Of a DNA stretch of 64,000 bases, positions 1 through 8,359 are shown in pieces (the stretch's first letter is position 1; each line of letters begins with the position of its first letter). The stretch is from Proteiniclasticum sp043951855 (GTDB lineage Bacteria; Bacillota; Clostridia; Clostridiales; Clostridiaceae). The notes beneath the pieces were generated by a model that was not told the DNA's origin, made no database searches, and saw only the letters and a program-made list of their open reading frames with translations. The stretch spans positions 124,001 through 188,000 of the forward strand of contig NZ_JBINJW010000002.1 in the NCBI RefSeq assembly GCF_043951855.1, in the 5' to 3' direction. Both the position numbers and the translations under genes were made by a program.

Positions 1-1
1 C

Positions 2-208
2 GAGCCCAGACTTACTGCATCCGTCACTTTTTCAGGTTCTGCAACGGAGAAGAAAATTAAAGACCATGAAAAGGAGCTCCTTGTCTGGATCCGAAAAAAA
101 GGACTGAACCCTTCCGGAAACTTCAGACTTGCCCGCTACAATCCGCCATTCATTCCTCCCATATTCAGAAGAAACGAGATTCTCATCGATGTCCAGACAC
201 AGAGGTGA
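2..208 (+). CDS. SOUL heme-binding family protein, C-terminal end (partial)
   Basis: The open frame enters from the left edge in frame 2 and stops at TGA 206-208, giving about 68 residues. The end of the frame carries the family-typical string YNPPFIPP followed by FRRNEI, which matches the C-terminus of SOUL/HEBP heme-binding proteins (family rule: tyrosine-asparagine-proline-proline then R-R-N-E). The start lies outside the window, so heme-binding residues cannot be assessed. It is convergent with the eut operon and followed by a strong terminator. Function in bacteria is poorly defined; the family assignment rests only on the C-terminal signature. Confidence 0.72.
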   Translation, partial: EPRLTASVTFSGSATEKKIKDHEKELLVWIRKKGLNPSGNFRLARYNPPFIPPIFRRNEILIDVQTQR

Positions 209-220
209 GATTCTACTTGG

Positions 221-270
221 AAAGAGCAATGATCCTGAATCAGTTTTCTGGTTCAGGATCATTGCTCTTT
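221..270 (+). terminator. intrinsic terminator after the SOUL gene
   Basis: A perfect 19-bp inverted repeat (AAAGAGCAATGATCCTGAA and its complement) with a 12-nt loop and a T-rich end lies 12 bp after the SOUL stop codon. The A-rich start on the opposite strand means it could also act on leftward transcripts. Confidence 0.85.
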
Positions 271-333
271 CATTTCTGAACTGCCGATTCCCATTCATAT
301 TCATACTATAGTGACACGAAATACCGTATCAAC

Positions 334-360
334 TAAAAGAGACTGATCTTCATCAGCCCC
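334..360 (-). terminator. probable terminator of the eut operon
   Basis: On the minus strand GGGGCTGAT, loop GAAG, ATCAGTCTC forms a 9-bp stem containing two G-U pairs, followed directly by TTTTAGTT. It lies 31 bp after the eutJ stop codon. Confidence 0.65.
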
Positions 361-390
361 TTCAACATTTGATGTATTTTAATCAGACGA

Positions 391-1221
391 TCATGGTTTT
401 TCCGAACCCTTTGCAATGCCCAAGGGTGTCACTAGAAACGGATTTTTCGGTTTACTCACGGGAATACCCAGAGCATCCTCAAACACTTTTTCGATTCCGT
501 ATAAGCAGCAGGTTCCCCCAACCAGATAGATATCGTGGACATCATATCCTTCGATATGCTTCTTTACGATACTTGCCATCTTTTCCACCACGGGTCTCAC
601 AAGACCGATGATTTCATTCTGCTTCTTCGGGTCTTTCTTCATATTCTCCGCTTCACCGAAAGGAATCCTGAAATGTCCTGCCAGAACCAGGCTGAGATGG
701 GTTCCTCCTGTGGCTTCGTCTGCCACATAGACCACCTTCCCATTCTGCAGTATGGAGATTCCGGTGGTTCCACCACCGATATCCACAATGGCTCCATCTG
801 TGATGCCCAGTACCCCGTTGGCAGCTGTAGGTTCATCGAGGATTTCAGTCACTTCTAGACCGGCACCCTCCACCACATATTTATGGGTTTTCTGATCTCC
901 AGGCTGGGTTCCGGGCGGAACGGCAATGGATGCCTCTGTAAGCTCGATATTCAGTCTCTCCTCCAGTTTTTTCTTCAGTCTGGATACAATGGTCCTTGCA
1001 CCCATGAAATCCACCACAAGCCCGTCTCGAACAACTTCTGCATACTCAAGCTCCAGCGCCAGCGGCCGATCGTCTTCTCCAAGAGCAACCAGAACGATAT
1101 AGGCTGTTCCCAAATCCACACCCAGTCTGACTTTTTCGTTTTTCTCCGGGAGATTCGTTTCCTTCAGAACCTTTTCCAGTTCCCTGATTCGTTCATTGGC
1201 TGCGCTCAGTTTCTTACTCAT
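391..1221 (-). CDS. eutJ: EutJ, Hsp70/actin-fold ethanolamine utilisation protein
   Basis: 276 residues of the sugar kinase/Hsp70/actin ATPase fold. Visible ATPase elements are the phosphate-1 loop GVDLGTAY (about residue 34), a phosphate-2 like IVDIGGGTTGIS (about 146) and an adenosine-type motif YLVGGTCCLYG (about 236). EutJ is a chaperonin-like accessory of ethanolamine microcompartments whose exact role is unsettled. It is the last gene of the operon, 44 bp after eutG. Length agrees with the family (about 278). A short coiled N-terminal segment precedes the ATPase core. Confidence 0.93.
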   Translation of the reverse strand: MSKKLSAANERIRELEKVLKETNLPEKNEKVRLGVDLGTAYIVLVALGEDDRPLALELEYAEVVRDGLVVDFMGARTIVSRLKKKLEERLNIELTEASIAVPPGTQPGDQKTHKYVVEGAGLEVTEILDEPTAANGVLGITDGAIVDIGGGTTGISILQNGKVVYVADEATGGTHLSLVLAGHFRIPFGEAENMKKDPKKQNEIIGLVRPVVEKMASIVKKHIEGYDVHDIYLVGGTCCLYGIEKVFEDALGIPVSKPKNPFLVTPLGIAKGSEKP

Positions 1222-1265
1222 GTCCTTCCTCCTGCATCGTTGCTGTTATACTCACATTTTTTGAT

Positions 1266-2441
1266 TTATAAAGGTATGTCGTCTGAACCGTAATACGCAC
1301 TGATGTATATCTTCACGACATCTTCAGGCGTTGCCTTTCTGGGATTGCTGCCCGTGGTGAAATCATTCAAAGCCTTTTTCACCATGTCCGGCAATGCGGC
1401 CATGAATTCATTTTCGTCTATGCCGCATGCGCTGATGGAATCTGGAAGTTCCAGATGCTTCATCAGGTTTTTAAGCTCACTTATGAGACTGTCTTCCCAT
1501 CCTTTGGCCATGCCCTCGGATGTTCTCATGGATTCCGCCATCTTTCCGTATCTTTTTTCCGCTTCAATCCCATAGATGGGTTCATTCATGTTGTATCGTA
1601 TGATATGGGGCATGAGCAGTGCATTGGCCAGTCCATGGGGAAGCTTGAATTTCGCGCCCAGCGCATGGGCCATGCCATGATTGAGTCCCAGTCCGCTGTT
1701 CTCGAAAGCGACGCCTGCATAGCAGGATGCCATGTGCATCTCCATACGTGCTTCATCGTCAGATATGTCATCATACATCTTCCGGAGACTCACGGAAACT
1801 TTCCGCGCCGCCTCCAGTGCATAGAAGTCAGACATTTCATGATGTTCACGGGATACATAAGCTTCCACCGCGTGGGTCATCACATCGATGCCTGCATTGG
1901 CGATGACTTTCTTCGGCAGTGTAGAGGTGAAAACCGGATCCAGCACGGCCACATCCGGCAGCATTCTCTTGTCCTTCAGCGGTATCTTCAGGTTGTTCTT
2001 CCTATCCGTGATCACGGAATAGGATGTCACTTCCGACCCAGTTCCACTGGTAGTCGGAACTGCCACAAAGAACGGTTTTACAATCTTCTCCGGTTTAATG
2101 ACTTCTTCTTTCACCCTGAGGCAGAAGAAGATGATTGCTTTGGCCGCATCTATGACAGATCCACCACCAACGGCTATTAGGAGGTCAGGCTTCGTCACCA
2201 GTATGTGCGAAAGGCCGCTTAGAATCGTCTCCAGGGAAGGATCCGGTTCCACCTCATCAAAGATTCTGTAGGATACATTAAGATCGTTCAGAATGCTTAA
2301 GACAGGTTTCAGCATGCCAAGCTCCACCATGGACTTGTCCGTGACAATACAAACCTTTCTGAAAGGAACGTTATAAAGCTTACGCAGGCTGTATTTCCCG
2401 TACCATATATTCGGTTTGATCTGAAATTCATACCTGCTCAT
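1266..2441 (-). CDS. eutG: EutG, iron-dependent alcohol dehydrogenase
   Basis: 391 residues of the group III (Fe-type) alcohol dehydrogenase family. It has the NAD-binding GGGSVIDAAKA segment (about 93), TTSGTGSEVT (about 132) and the metal-ligand set DVMTHAVEAY and HGMAHALGAKFKLPHG. In the eut pathway it reduces acetaldehyde to ethanol and recycles NADH inside the microcompartment. It lies 4 bp after eutQ, so the two are almost certainly co-translated. No obvious encapsulation helix is seen at either end. Confidence 0.93.
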   Translation of the reverse strand: MSRYEFQIKPNIWYGKYSLRKLYNVPFRKVCIVTDKSMVELGMLKPVLSILNDLNVSYRIFDEVEPDPSLETILSGLSHILVTKPDLLIAVGGGSVIDAAKAIIFFCLRVKEEVIKPEKIVKPFFVAVPTTSGTGSEVTSYSVITDRKNNLKIPLKDKRMLPDVAVLDPVFTSTLPKKVIANAGIDVMTHAVEAYVSREHHEMSDFYALEAARKVSVSLRKMYDDISDDEARMEMHMASCYAGVAFENSGLGLNHGMAHALGAKFKLPHGLANALLMPHIIRYNMNEPIYGIEAEKRYGKMAESMRTSEGMAKGWEDSLISELKNLMKHLELPDSISACGIDENEFMAALPDMVKKALNDFTTGSNPRKATPEDVVKIYISAYYGSDDIPL

Positions 2442-2445
2442 GATT

Positions 2446-2898
2446 CTACTCCTGTTCTGCCCAGTCGGCAGGATATGTTACATAAAGAAATCTTGATTTT
2501 CCAGGTGATACAAAGGAAATGGAGGATCCCTTCGGAATGAAGATGATGTCTCCTGCCACTCCTCTCACCACGGAATCGTTGATCTTGATTTCAAGTACGC
2601 CGTCAATGATGTAGTCCACTTCGTCGTATTCCAGGGTCCATGGAAAACTGGATTCATCCATCTCCATGATTCCTGCCATAAGTCGTGGGCTTTCCTCCAG
2701 CGTCATGATGTCTGACAGAAAAACCTTTGTACCTGGTTTTCCAGTATCAAAGGGCTCCGGTTTCACACTTCTCCCCTTGACCACCAGAACGCCGCTTTTC
2801 TCATCCACATGCTTATCTATGGGTGGCTTTGCGCCACCCATTTCTTCCATAAGCACTTTTCGGATAATCGCTTCCAGTTTCTCCTGATTGATCTGCAT
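2446..2898 (-). CDS. eutQ: EutQ, cupin-fold acetate kinase of the eut pathway
   Basis: 150 residues. The C-terminal part is the EutQ cupin domain (FPWTLEYDEVDYIIDGVLEI then GDIIFIPKGSSISF). EutQ has acetate kinase activity in Salmonella, making ATP from acetyl phosphate. The first 20 residues form an amphipathic helix (LEAIIRKVLMEEM) typical of microcompartment encapsulation peptides. It is shorter than enterobacterial EutQ (about 230), as in many Firmicutes. It lies between eutH and eutG. No phosphotransacetylase is encoded in this operon to supply its acyl phosphate. Confidence 0.9.
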   Translation of the reverse strand: MQINQEKLEAIIRKVLMEEMGGAKPPIDKHVDEKSGVLVVKGRSVKPEPFDTGKPGTKVFLSDIMTLEESPRLMAGIMEMDESSFPWTLEYDEVDYIIDGVLEIKINDSVVRGVAGDIIFIPKGSSISFVSPGKSRFLYVTYPADWAEQE

Positions 2899-2912
2899 AT
2901 TATCCCTTCTTT

Positions 2913-4031
2913 CTAATTTTGCACTACTTCTTCTTCTGGTACAGGTATATCTGCAGCAGTATTCTTCGGTGTGATCAGCATGGCCAGAGCCACAGCGGTG
3001 ATACCACCAACTAGTTTACCTACAACCACAGGGAAAATCATTTCACGGTTTACACCGGCTGTGAAGCCAAGGTGGTCTCCGAAAACAAAAGCCGCACTGA
3101 CTGCGAAAGCTGTGTTGATGACCTTACCACGATTGTCCATGTCCTTCATCATACCGAACATCGGAATGTTGTTTGCAAGGGTAGCTACCATACCTGCTGC
3201 GGCTACATCGCCCATGCCAAGAAGTTTACCAGCTGCCATAAGCGGCTTCTTGAAAACTTTTGTGATCACATAGACCATAGGGAATGCACCAGCCAGTGTG
3301 ATGGCGATGGCACCTACGATTTCGATACCGTCCCAGACTGGAGCCATTCCAGGAATGACCACAATGCCTGTAAGAGTTTCTATGATGATTGCTGCGGTGG
3401 CGATGGTGATGACGATGACGACACCTTGTCCGAAACGGTTGAATCCTCTGATCATCTTATCCGGAATCTTCCATAGTCCGAATGCGATGAGTGCTGCCAC
3501 GATGATGATGGGTACGAGATTCGCTACAACCATACCGATGCTGAAACCAGCAACCAGTCCACCGACAAAAGATCCGATTGGAATGGTGATGATACCGGCA
3601 AGTACACCTTTGGCCAGGTATGGATGGTCTTCCTTCCTGATGATACCAAGGGCTACCGGAATGGTGAACACGATGGTTGGTCCCATCATGGCGCCGACGA
3701 TGAGTCCTGCAAAAAGTCCAGCTTCCTGGGTTTTCGCAAGTTCCATGGCCAGCGGATATCCGCCCATGTCATTGGCAAGAAGTGTGGTCGCAAACATCGC
3801 AGGGTCAGCCCCCAGGAATGTGTAGACCGGTTCAATGACTGGTCCGAGCAGTTTTGCAAGGACCGGTGCGATGGATATAACACCGACCATAGCCACGGCC
3901 AGTGTACCCATTGCCATGATACCTTCATCAAACTTTTCGCCGAGTCCGAATTTGTTTCCGATGATTTTATCCAGTGCACCCAAAGCCATGAATATGACCA
4001 TGATATAGATGATAATGTCGCTGATTTGCAT
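2913..4031 (-). CDS. eutH: EutH, ethanolamine transporter
   Basis: 372 residues with about ten or eleven hydrophobic segments and no signal peptide, the expected layout for the EutH permease, which brings ethanolamine across the cytoplasmic membrane. Glycine-rich helices and the conserved ANNIPMFGMMKDMDNRGK region (about residue 286) support the assignment. The gene sits between the small EutT-N-like ORF and eutQ with 12-14 bp gaps. Confidence 0.93.
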   Translation of the reverse strand: MQISDIIIYIMVIFMALGALDKIIGNKFGLGEKFDEGIMAMGTLAVAMVGVISIAPVLAKLLGPVIEPVYTFLGADPAMFATTLLANDMGGYPLAMELAKTQEAGLFAGLIVGAMMGPTIVFTIPVALGIIRKEDHPYLAKGVLAGIITIPIGSFVGGLVAGFSIGMVVANLVPIIIVAALIAFGLWKIPDKMIRGFNRFGQGVVIVITIATAAIIIETLTGIVVIPGMAPVWDGIEIVGAIAITLAGAFPMVYVITKVFKKPLMAAGKLLGMGDVAAAGMVATLANNIPMFGMMKDMDNRGKVINTAFAVSAAFVFGDHLGFTAGVNREMIFPVVVGKLVGGITAVALAMLITPKNTAADIPVPEEEVVQN

Positions 4032-4043
4032 TGTTATTCCCCC

Positions 4044-4340
4044 CTATTCACTTGTAATCAAGCTTGCAATTTTCTGTGCCAGGTTACGGTCGTCAGTGCC
4101 AAACTCCTCTTTCATCATCAGGTAGACCCTTTCCGTCAGTGGACATTCTTTCACTTCCTCTGAACACTTTCTTCCTGGTTCTTCCTTCTTCTGATCCTCA
4201 TAAATGATTCTAATCTGCTGTTCTCTCAGAAAGTCTTTTGCCCCCGGTGTAAGGATCATCCCGCTACAGATGCTCACTGATTTCTCATCCGGGTTCAAAA
4301 ATTCCCTGTAGTTCTGTCTGGTAATGAGGGTCCTGCTCAT
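4044..4340 (-). CDS. small eut operon protein with EutT-N-terminal-like motif
   Basis: 98 residues. Residues about 29-45 read MILTPGAKDFLREQQIRI, the same pattern as the N-terminal segment of EutT in this operon (VITPSAREFLKEKGVQL) and a C-terminal segment in the gene at 6521. After it come two cysteines (about residues 59 and 65) and a short helical tail. It is tightly packed between the PduT-like gene and eutH. I know no assigned function; it may be a cofactor-handling or targeting partner of the cobalamin enzymes. Confidence 0.75.
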   Translation of the reverse strand: MSRTLITRQNYREFLNPDEKSVSICSGMILTPGAKDFLREQQIRIIYEDQKKEEPGRKCSEEVKECPLTERVYLMMKEEFGTDDRNLAQKIASLITSE

Positions 4341-4360
4341 TTCAAAGACCTCCTTGTCTC

Positions 4361-4906
4361 CTACAGTAATTTATAATAAAGTTCTTTGCTTGGGGATGGA
4401 ATCACCACGGATTCAAGAAGCAGTCCTTCCTTTACGGAAGCTCTTCTTCCAGCATCTATAGCTGCCTTGACGGATCCCACATCTCCGGTGAGGGTAACAA
4501 AGGCTTTGCCACCGATGGCCATGCCGAGCCTGATTTCGATAAGCTCTATAAGACCGGACTTCACGGCAGCATCCGCTGCACATACCGCACTGGTCAGTGA
4601 ATAGAATTCCATGACGCCAAGGGCATCAAAGAATTTCACATCATTTACACCCTGTACGCTTCGTATGGTCTGAGGATGCGCATTGGCAAGAACCAGTCGG
4701 TCCACGATATAGTGTTTGCCCACTTCTTCCCCTGCCGCGACGGACGCTTTCACAGCGCCGACATCTCCAGTGACGATGATCATGTATTTCCCTGGACAGG
4801 CGGTCTTTGCCGTAACAAGTTCCACATCTCCAGCCTTGATCATGGTATCCGCTGCCTCGATGCCTCTGCATATACTGGTGAATTCCAGCATTCCAATGGT
4901 TTTCAA
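4361..4906 (-). CDS. PduT-like tandem BMC-domain shell protein with putative Fe-S cysteine
   Basis: 181 residues made of two bacterial microcompartment domains (residues 3-85 and 93-180), each with the family's GDVGAVKA/GDVGSVKA signature. The first domain has the KTACPGK loop, equivalent to KTICPGK of PduT, whose cysteine binds a 4Fe-4S cluster at the pore of the trimer. PduT is thought to pass electrons across the shell. The start codon overlaps the end of the PduS-like gene by 4 bp, fitting the known PduS-PduT partnership. Confidence 0.9.
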   Translation of the reverse strand: MKTIGMLEFTSICRGIEAADTMIKAGDVELVTAKTACPGKYMIIVTGDVGAVKASVAAGEEVGKHYIVDRLVLANAHPQTIRSVQGVNDVKFFDALGVMEFYSLTSAVCAADAAVKSGLIELIEIRLGMAIGGKAFVTLTGDVGSVKAAIDAGRRASVKEGLLLESVVIPSPSKELYYKLL

Positions 4907-6240
4907 GCTTCTTCCCTCCTTTCGGATTCTATGGTCACCGCATCGTCCACATGGGTTACTCTACCTGTGATGGACGCATGGACACGTGCCCCCATGTCTT
5001 TCATTTCGATTTCTCCTATGACCTGCCCCTTTGAAACGAGGTCTCCCACCTTCACGCAGGCAGTGGCGGGTTTCCCGATGTGCTGCCCGAGAGGGATGGT
5101 CACCTTATCTGTGGTCACTTCCATAAAGGAAGGTTTTCCCCTGTCATAGTATTTCCTGATATCGAGTCTGGATAAAAGCCTGTCGATGGGCACGTATCTG
5201 TTCTCTCTTTCAGGGAGTGCCGGTCCCGTCTCAAACTCCACCTTGATGCCGTTTTTTCTCAGTTCCTTTTTCAGGAAACTGTTGACGATTCTTGGTGAGA
5301 TGTTCATGGGACAGGCGAAAAGCTCGCATATACCGCATTCGCAGCACAAGGCCGCTTCAGCGAAGCGTTCATCATAGACATCGTTCACACCAAAAGCCCT
5401 CATGATCTTATGAGGATGGAGCGGATGTCCGATGAGATATCTGGGACAGTACTGGGTGCAGAAATTGCACTGGATGCAGGCGGCTCTCGTTTCATTCTTG
5501 ATGGCCTGAAGAGACTTGGTCCCTCTTTCCACCAGTGTGTGATTCCTGGGTATCAGTATGATTCCCCCCGAGGTCTTTCGAACCACGGCGATTTCCGCCT
5601 CTTCCTGGGTAAGGAATCTTCCCATCATGGGTCCTCCTGTGAGCACCATGTATTCATCTAGCGTACTGCCACCTACCGCTTTTATGCATTCTCCGATGGT
5701 GATGCCGATAGGCACCTTGATGACTTTCGGCTCCTTCACTTCTCCTGTGACGGTGATGTACTTCTCCGTCACGGAAATCCCTTTCTGCGCATCGTAGATA
5801 CTTTTCATGGTGGCGATGTTGGATACCACGATGTCCACCTGAAGGGGAATCCCTCCTGCCGGAACCGCTCTCTCAAAAGCCTCATAAATCGTGATCTGCT
5901 CATCTCCTGCGGGGTAAAAGTTGTCCATGGAGAAAAGTTCAATGTCATAGTTCTTCTCTCTGATCTCTTTTTCAAATAGTACGATGAGATCCTGATATTT
6001 CTTCTTCGTCGCCAGAACCGCACGCTCTGCCTTCAGAAAGTTCTTCGCTTCCTGAATGGCTTCCAGCATTTCCTTATAGAACAGTTCCATCTGATACTTG
6101 TCTGTATGAAGCAGCGGTTCACATTCCGCCCCGTTGATCAGGAGATACCTGGGACTGGCCGCATATTTGATATGGGTCGGAAACCCTGCTCCACCTTCTC
6201 CGATGACGCCTGCTTCATAGATGTTCTCAAGAAAATTCAA
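4903..6240 (-). CDS. PduS/RnfC-like flavo-iron-sulfur reductase
   Basis: 445 residues, as PduS (about 450). The N-terminal GEGGAGFPTHIK (about 15-26) is the RnfC/Nqo1-type NADH/FMN site. An SLBB-type segment follows, then two 4Fe-4S motifs, ACIQCNFCTQYCP (about 260) and CCECGICELFACP (about 303), and a C-terminal lipoyl-like region. PduS reduces cobalamin for adenosylation in the propanediol pathway; here it would supply the corrinoid reductase step for EutT, or connect NADH to the PduT-like shell protein. It overlaps eutN by 4 bp. Confidence 0.92.
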   Translation of the reverse strand: MNFLENIYEAGVIGEGGAGFPTHIKYAASPRYLLINGAECEPLLHTDKYQMELFYKEMLEAIQEAKNFLKAERAVLATKKKYQDLIVLFEKEIREKNYDIELFSMDNFYPAGDEQITIYEAFERAVPAGGIPLQVDIVVSNIATMKSIYDAQKGISVTEKYITVTGEVKEPKVIKVPIGITIGECIKAVGGSTLDEYMVLTGGPMMGRFLTQEEAEIAVVRKTSGGIILIPRNHTLVERGTKSLQAIKNETRAACIQCNFCTQYCPRYLIGHPLHPHKIMRAFGVNDVYDERFAEAALCCECGICELFACPMNISPRIVNSFLKKELRKNGIKVEFETGPALPERENRYVPIDRLLSRLDIRKYYDRGKPSFMEVTTDKVTIPLGQHIGKPATACVKVGDLVSKGQVIGEIEMKDMGARVHASITGRVTHVDDAVTIESERREEA

Positions 6241-6518
6241 CGTCCCTCACCTTCTTCCACTTCCACTTCATCGATGATGCCTACAATGGTCGCATCCACG
6301 GCGATGTCGTCTCGCTTCAGTGCCTTTCTTGCAGTGCTTCCGCTGACCACAATGACCAGCTCTCCTATGCCTGCACCGACTGCATCCGCAGCCACAATGG
6401 CTTTGGATTTCTCTCCGGTATTGGGATCGTATGGTTCAACAATGAGGAGCTTCAAACCATTCAGCGAAGGTTCCTTTCTTGTTGCCCACACGTTTCCGAC
6501 AACTCTTGCTGTCTGCAT
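6237..6518 (-). CDS. eutN: EutN, pentameric vertex shell protein (BMC-P)
   Basis: 93 residues of the EutN/CcmL family, with the opening VVGNVWATRKEPSLNGLKLL and the AADAVGAGIGELVIVVSGS core typical of vertex proteins. Pentamers close the corners of the microcompartment shell. It overlaps the PduS-like gene by 4 bp. Confidence 0.95.
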   Translation of the reverse strand: MQTARVVGNVWATRKEPSLNGLKLLIVEPYDPNTGEKSKAIVAADAVGAGIGELVIVVSGSTARKALKRDDIAVDATIVGIIDEVEVEEGEGR

Positions 6519-6520
6519 GG

Positions 6521-7141
6521 TTATTCCCTCCTTTCTCGTTTCTCTGCTGTGATGCCATGATTTCTCATAAGATCTCTGGCCAGTGGTGTGATCAGAGGGG
6601 CACCCTCTGTATAGAGAATCTTCTCCCCATTCTGCACCATCTGGAGAATCTCTTTCTCTCCGATGAGTCCTTTTTTCTTTCTTCCCTGTTCCTTCACCGT
6701 ACCAGATCTTTTTCTGGCCCAGCCATCTTCCCGACAGATGCCGAAGGAGCCGATCTTTTTCACCGAGTCCTCATAGAGTCTGTATAGAGGTTTCGGGCAG
6801 GTTTTTTCCATTTTTCGGTGGAGAAGTCCTTCTTCAGAATAGAGCACTTCCTTTCCGCCCATGAGGGCTTCCATCACCGGTCCTACTCTTGGATTCATCC
6901 CCATGGCCAGCTTCTGCAGGGTATTCGGAGAGATTTCAGCAAGAAGCAGCACATCAAACTCTGCATTTTCGTCAAAGCATGCTGCAAATTCCATTTCGTA
7001 CTTGCCTTCGTATCTGCTTCTGAGTTCCTTCTCACAGGACTGTGCTTCCCCGATGACCAGCATTTTCTTCAGGTCACTTCGCACAAGCTCCAGTTTTCTG
7101 ATTTCTTCCAGCACTTTCTTCACGATTTCTTCGATCTGCAT
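6521..7141 (-). CDS. eut-associated protein with encapsulation-like N-terminus
   Basis: 206 residues from the ATG at 7141, chosen because AGGAGG stands 6 bases upstream; an earlier in-frame ATG at 7159 would swallow that site. The first 18 residues (MQIEEIVKKVLEEIRKLE) match the amphipathic encapsulation helix pattern of EutC and EutQ. The centre (VLLLAEISPNTLQKLAMG) resembles a conserved eut-operon protein of unknown function found in Firmicutes. Residues about 175-190 (LITPLARDLMRNHGI) repeat the EutT-like motif. Function unknown; I infer that it is a lumen cargo. Confidence 0.8.
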   Translation of the reverse strand: MQIEEIVKKVLEEIRKLELVRSDLKKMLVIGEAQSCEKELRSRYEGKYEMEFAACFDENAEFDVLLLAEISPNTLQKLAMGMNPRVGPVMEALMGGKEVLYSEEGLLHRKMEKTCPKPLYRLYEDSVKKIGSFGICREDGWARKRSGTVKEQGRKKKGLIGEKEILQMVQNGEKILYTEGAPLITPLARDLMRNHGITAEKRERRE

Positions 7142-7171
7142 CTTCTCCCTCCTTTCCATGAGATTTCTTCT

Positions 7172-7957
7172 TTACTGACCCTTTCCATAGTGGGCGATCA
7201 TCATCAGATAATAAAGTGCACTGGAAAGCCTGTTGAGACTTTCGATGATATCATTTCTTTCCACTTCGGTCCCGTTCCTGAATGCTGTTACGCCAACGAT
7301 CTCCACTTCTCTGACTGCTGCTCTGAGCACATTGAGATGGATCACTGCGGGCTTTTCCTCTCCTGTCATGACCAGATGCCCTCCCGGGAAATGGTCACTG
7401 GGACTGTGTGTGATTTTTCTGATCTCTTCATAATCCTTTCCTAGTACGCTGAAACTCTTTATGGGTTCTCCCAGCACTTCCGCACGCATGATCTTTCTCA
7501 GGTGAAGATAGATGTCCTTCAGTCCCTTGAAGAGATCCGCATTCTTTTCATGCCTCATCAGAAGCATGCCTCGAAGCATTTCCGCTTCCAGAGAATCGAT
7601 TCTGCCTCTGAAGATGATCCTGGGATCATCCTTGAAGACAAGAAGGTCGGCTCTGATCTGCGTCATGAACTCGGGCTTTCTGCTGTAGTACTCCTCTGTA
7701 TAGTAGTTCTTGTAGCGTTTCGGATCATCGGACACATTGGAAGTGGCTTCTCTCTCACGAACAGGATGGGGTACTCTGTGGACGTGTTTTCTGTCCTCAT
7801 CTGAAGGTCCGCTTTCGCCGATCTTCAGCTGCACACCCTTTTCTTTCAGAAATTCTCGGGCAGATGGAGTGATGACTTCGTTTTTTCTGGCCACATATTC
7901 AGTAAATTTTTCATTTTTCCACTTTGATCTAAGCAGAGATTCTGTTAGTACTGCCAT
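7172..7957 (-). CDS. eutT: EutT, corrinoid adenosyltransferase
   Basis: 261 residues. An N-terminal segment with ITPSAREFLKEKG (about 30) leads into the PduO/EutT-type helical domain (TQIRADLLVFKDDPRIIFRG, about 105, then an IDSLEAEM helix). It makes adenosylcobalamin from ATP and reduced cobalamin for EutBC. The HX11CCX2C metal motif of Salmonella EutT is absent (the matching stretch reads NYYTEEYYSRK), as I recall also for Listeria EutT, so a metal-independent form is expected. It follows eutM after a stable hairpin. Confidence 0.9.
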   Translation of the reverse strand: MAVLTESLLRSKWKNEKFTEYVARKNEVITPSAREFLKEKGVQLKIGESGPSDEDRKHVHRVPHPVREREATSNVSDDPKRYKNYYTEEYYSRKPEFMTQIRADLLVFKDDPRIIFRGRIDSLEAEMLRGMLLMRHEKNADLFKGLKDIYLHLRKIMRAEVLGEPIKSFSVLGKDYEEIRKITHSPSDHFPGGHLVMTGEEKPAVIHLNVLRAAVREVEIVGVTAFRNGTEVERNDIIESLNRLSSALYYLMMIAHYGKGQ

Positions 7958-7986
7958 CTTTTCACATCCTTACTTCGTGGACTTAC

Positions 7987-8006
7987 CGGACCGCCGAAGC
8001 GGTCCG
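7987..8006 (-). promoter_or_regulatory. UUCG-loop hairpin between eutM and eutT
   Basis: GGACCGC, TTCG loop, GCGGTCC is a perfect stem (8 bp including the flanking C-G) capped by an extra-stable tetraloop, 14 bp after the eutM stop codon. No T-tract follows, so it is more likely an mRNA 3'-end stabiliser or processing element than a terminator. Confidence 0.7.
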
Positions 8007-8020
8007 CGCCTTTTCCCGTC

Positions 8021-8308
8021 TTACAGTTCAGCTTTCTTTGGCAGAATCAGTTCCACTTCCTGATGTGGTCTTGGAATCACGTGAACGGAAATCAGTTCTC
8101 CGACTCTTTCTGCTGCTGCTGCACCTGCATCTGTAGCTGCTTTGACTGCGCCTACATCTCCACGTACAAGAACTGTTACAAGTCCGCCACCGACATGTTC
8201 TTTACCGATAAGTGTCACATTTGCTGCCTTGACCATTGCGTCTGCTGCTTCGATTGCTCCTACGAGTCCCTTAGTTTCGATCATACCTAATGCGTTTGTG
8301 TTTGCCAT
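8021..8308 (-). CDS. eutM: EutM, major hexameric shell protein (BMC-H)
   Basis: 95 residues forming one canonical BMC domain: ALGMIETKGLVGAIEAADAM, then RGDVGAVKAATDAG and a C-terminal HVIPRPHQEVE. EutM hexamers tile the facets of the microcompartment. AGGAGG precedes the ATG. It is flanked by eutE upstream and eutT downstream, and the hairpin just after it could raise its mRNA level relative to eutT. Confidence 0.97.
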   Translation of the reverse strand: MANTNALGMIETKGLVGAIEAADAMVKAANVTLIGKEHVGGGLVTVLVRGDVGAVKAATDAGAAAAERVGELISVHVIPRPHQEVELILPKKAEL

Positions 8309-8359
8309 TTTTTATTCCTCCTAAAATTTTGTTTATTATTGTTGTTTGCTTACAATATA

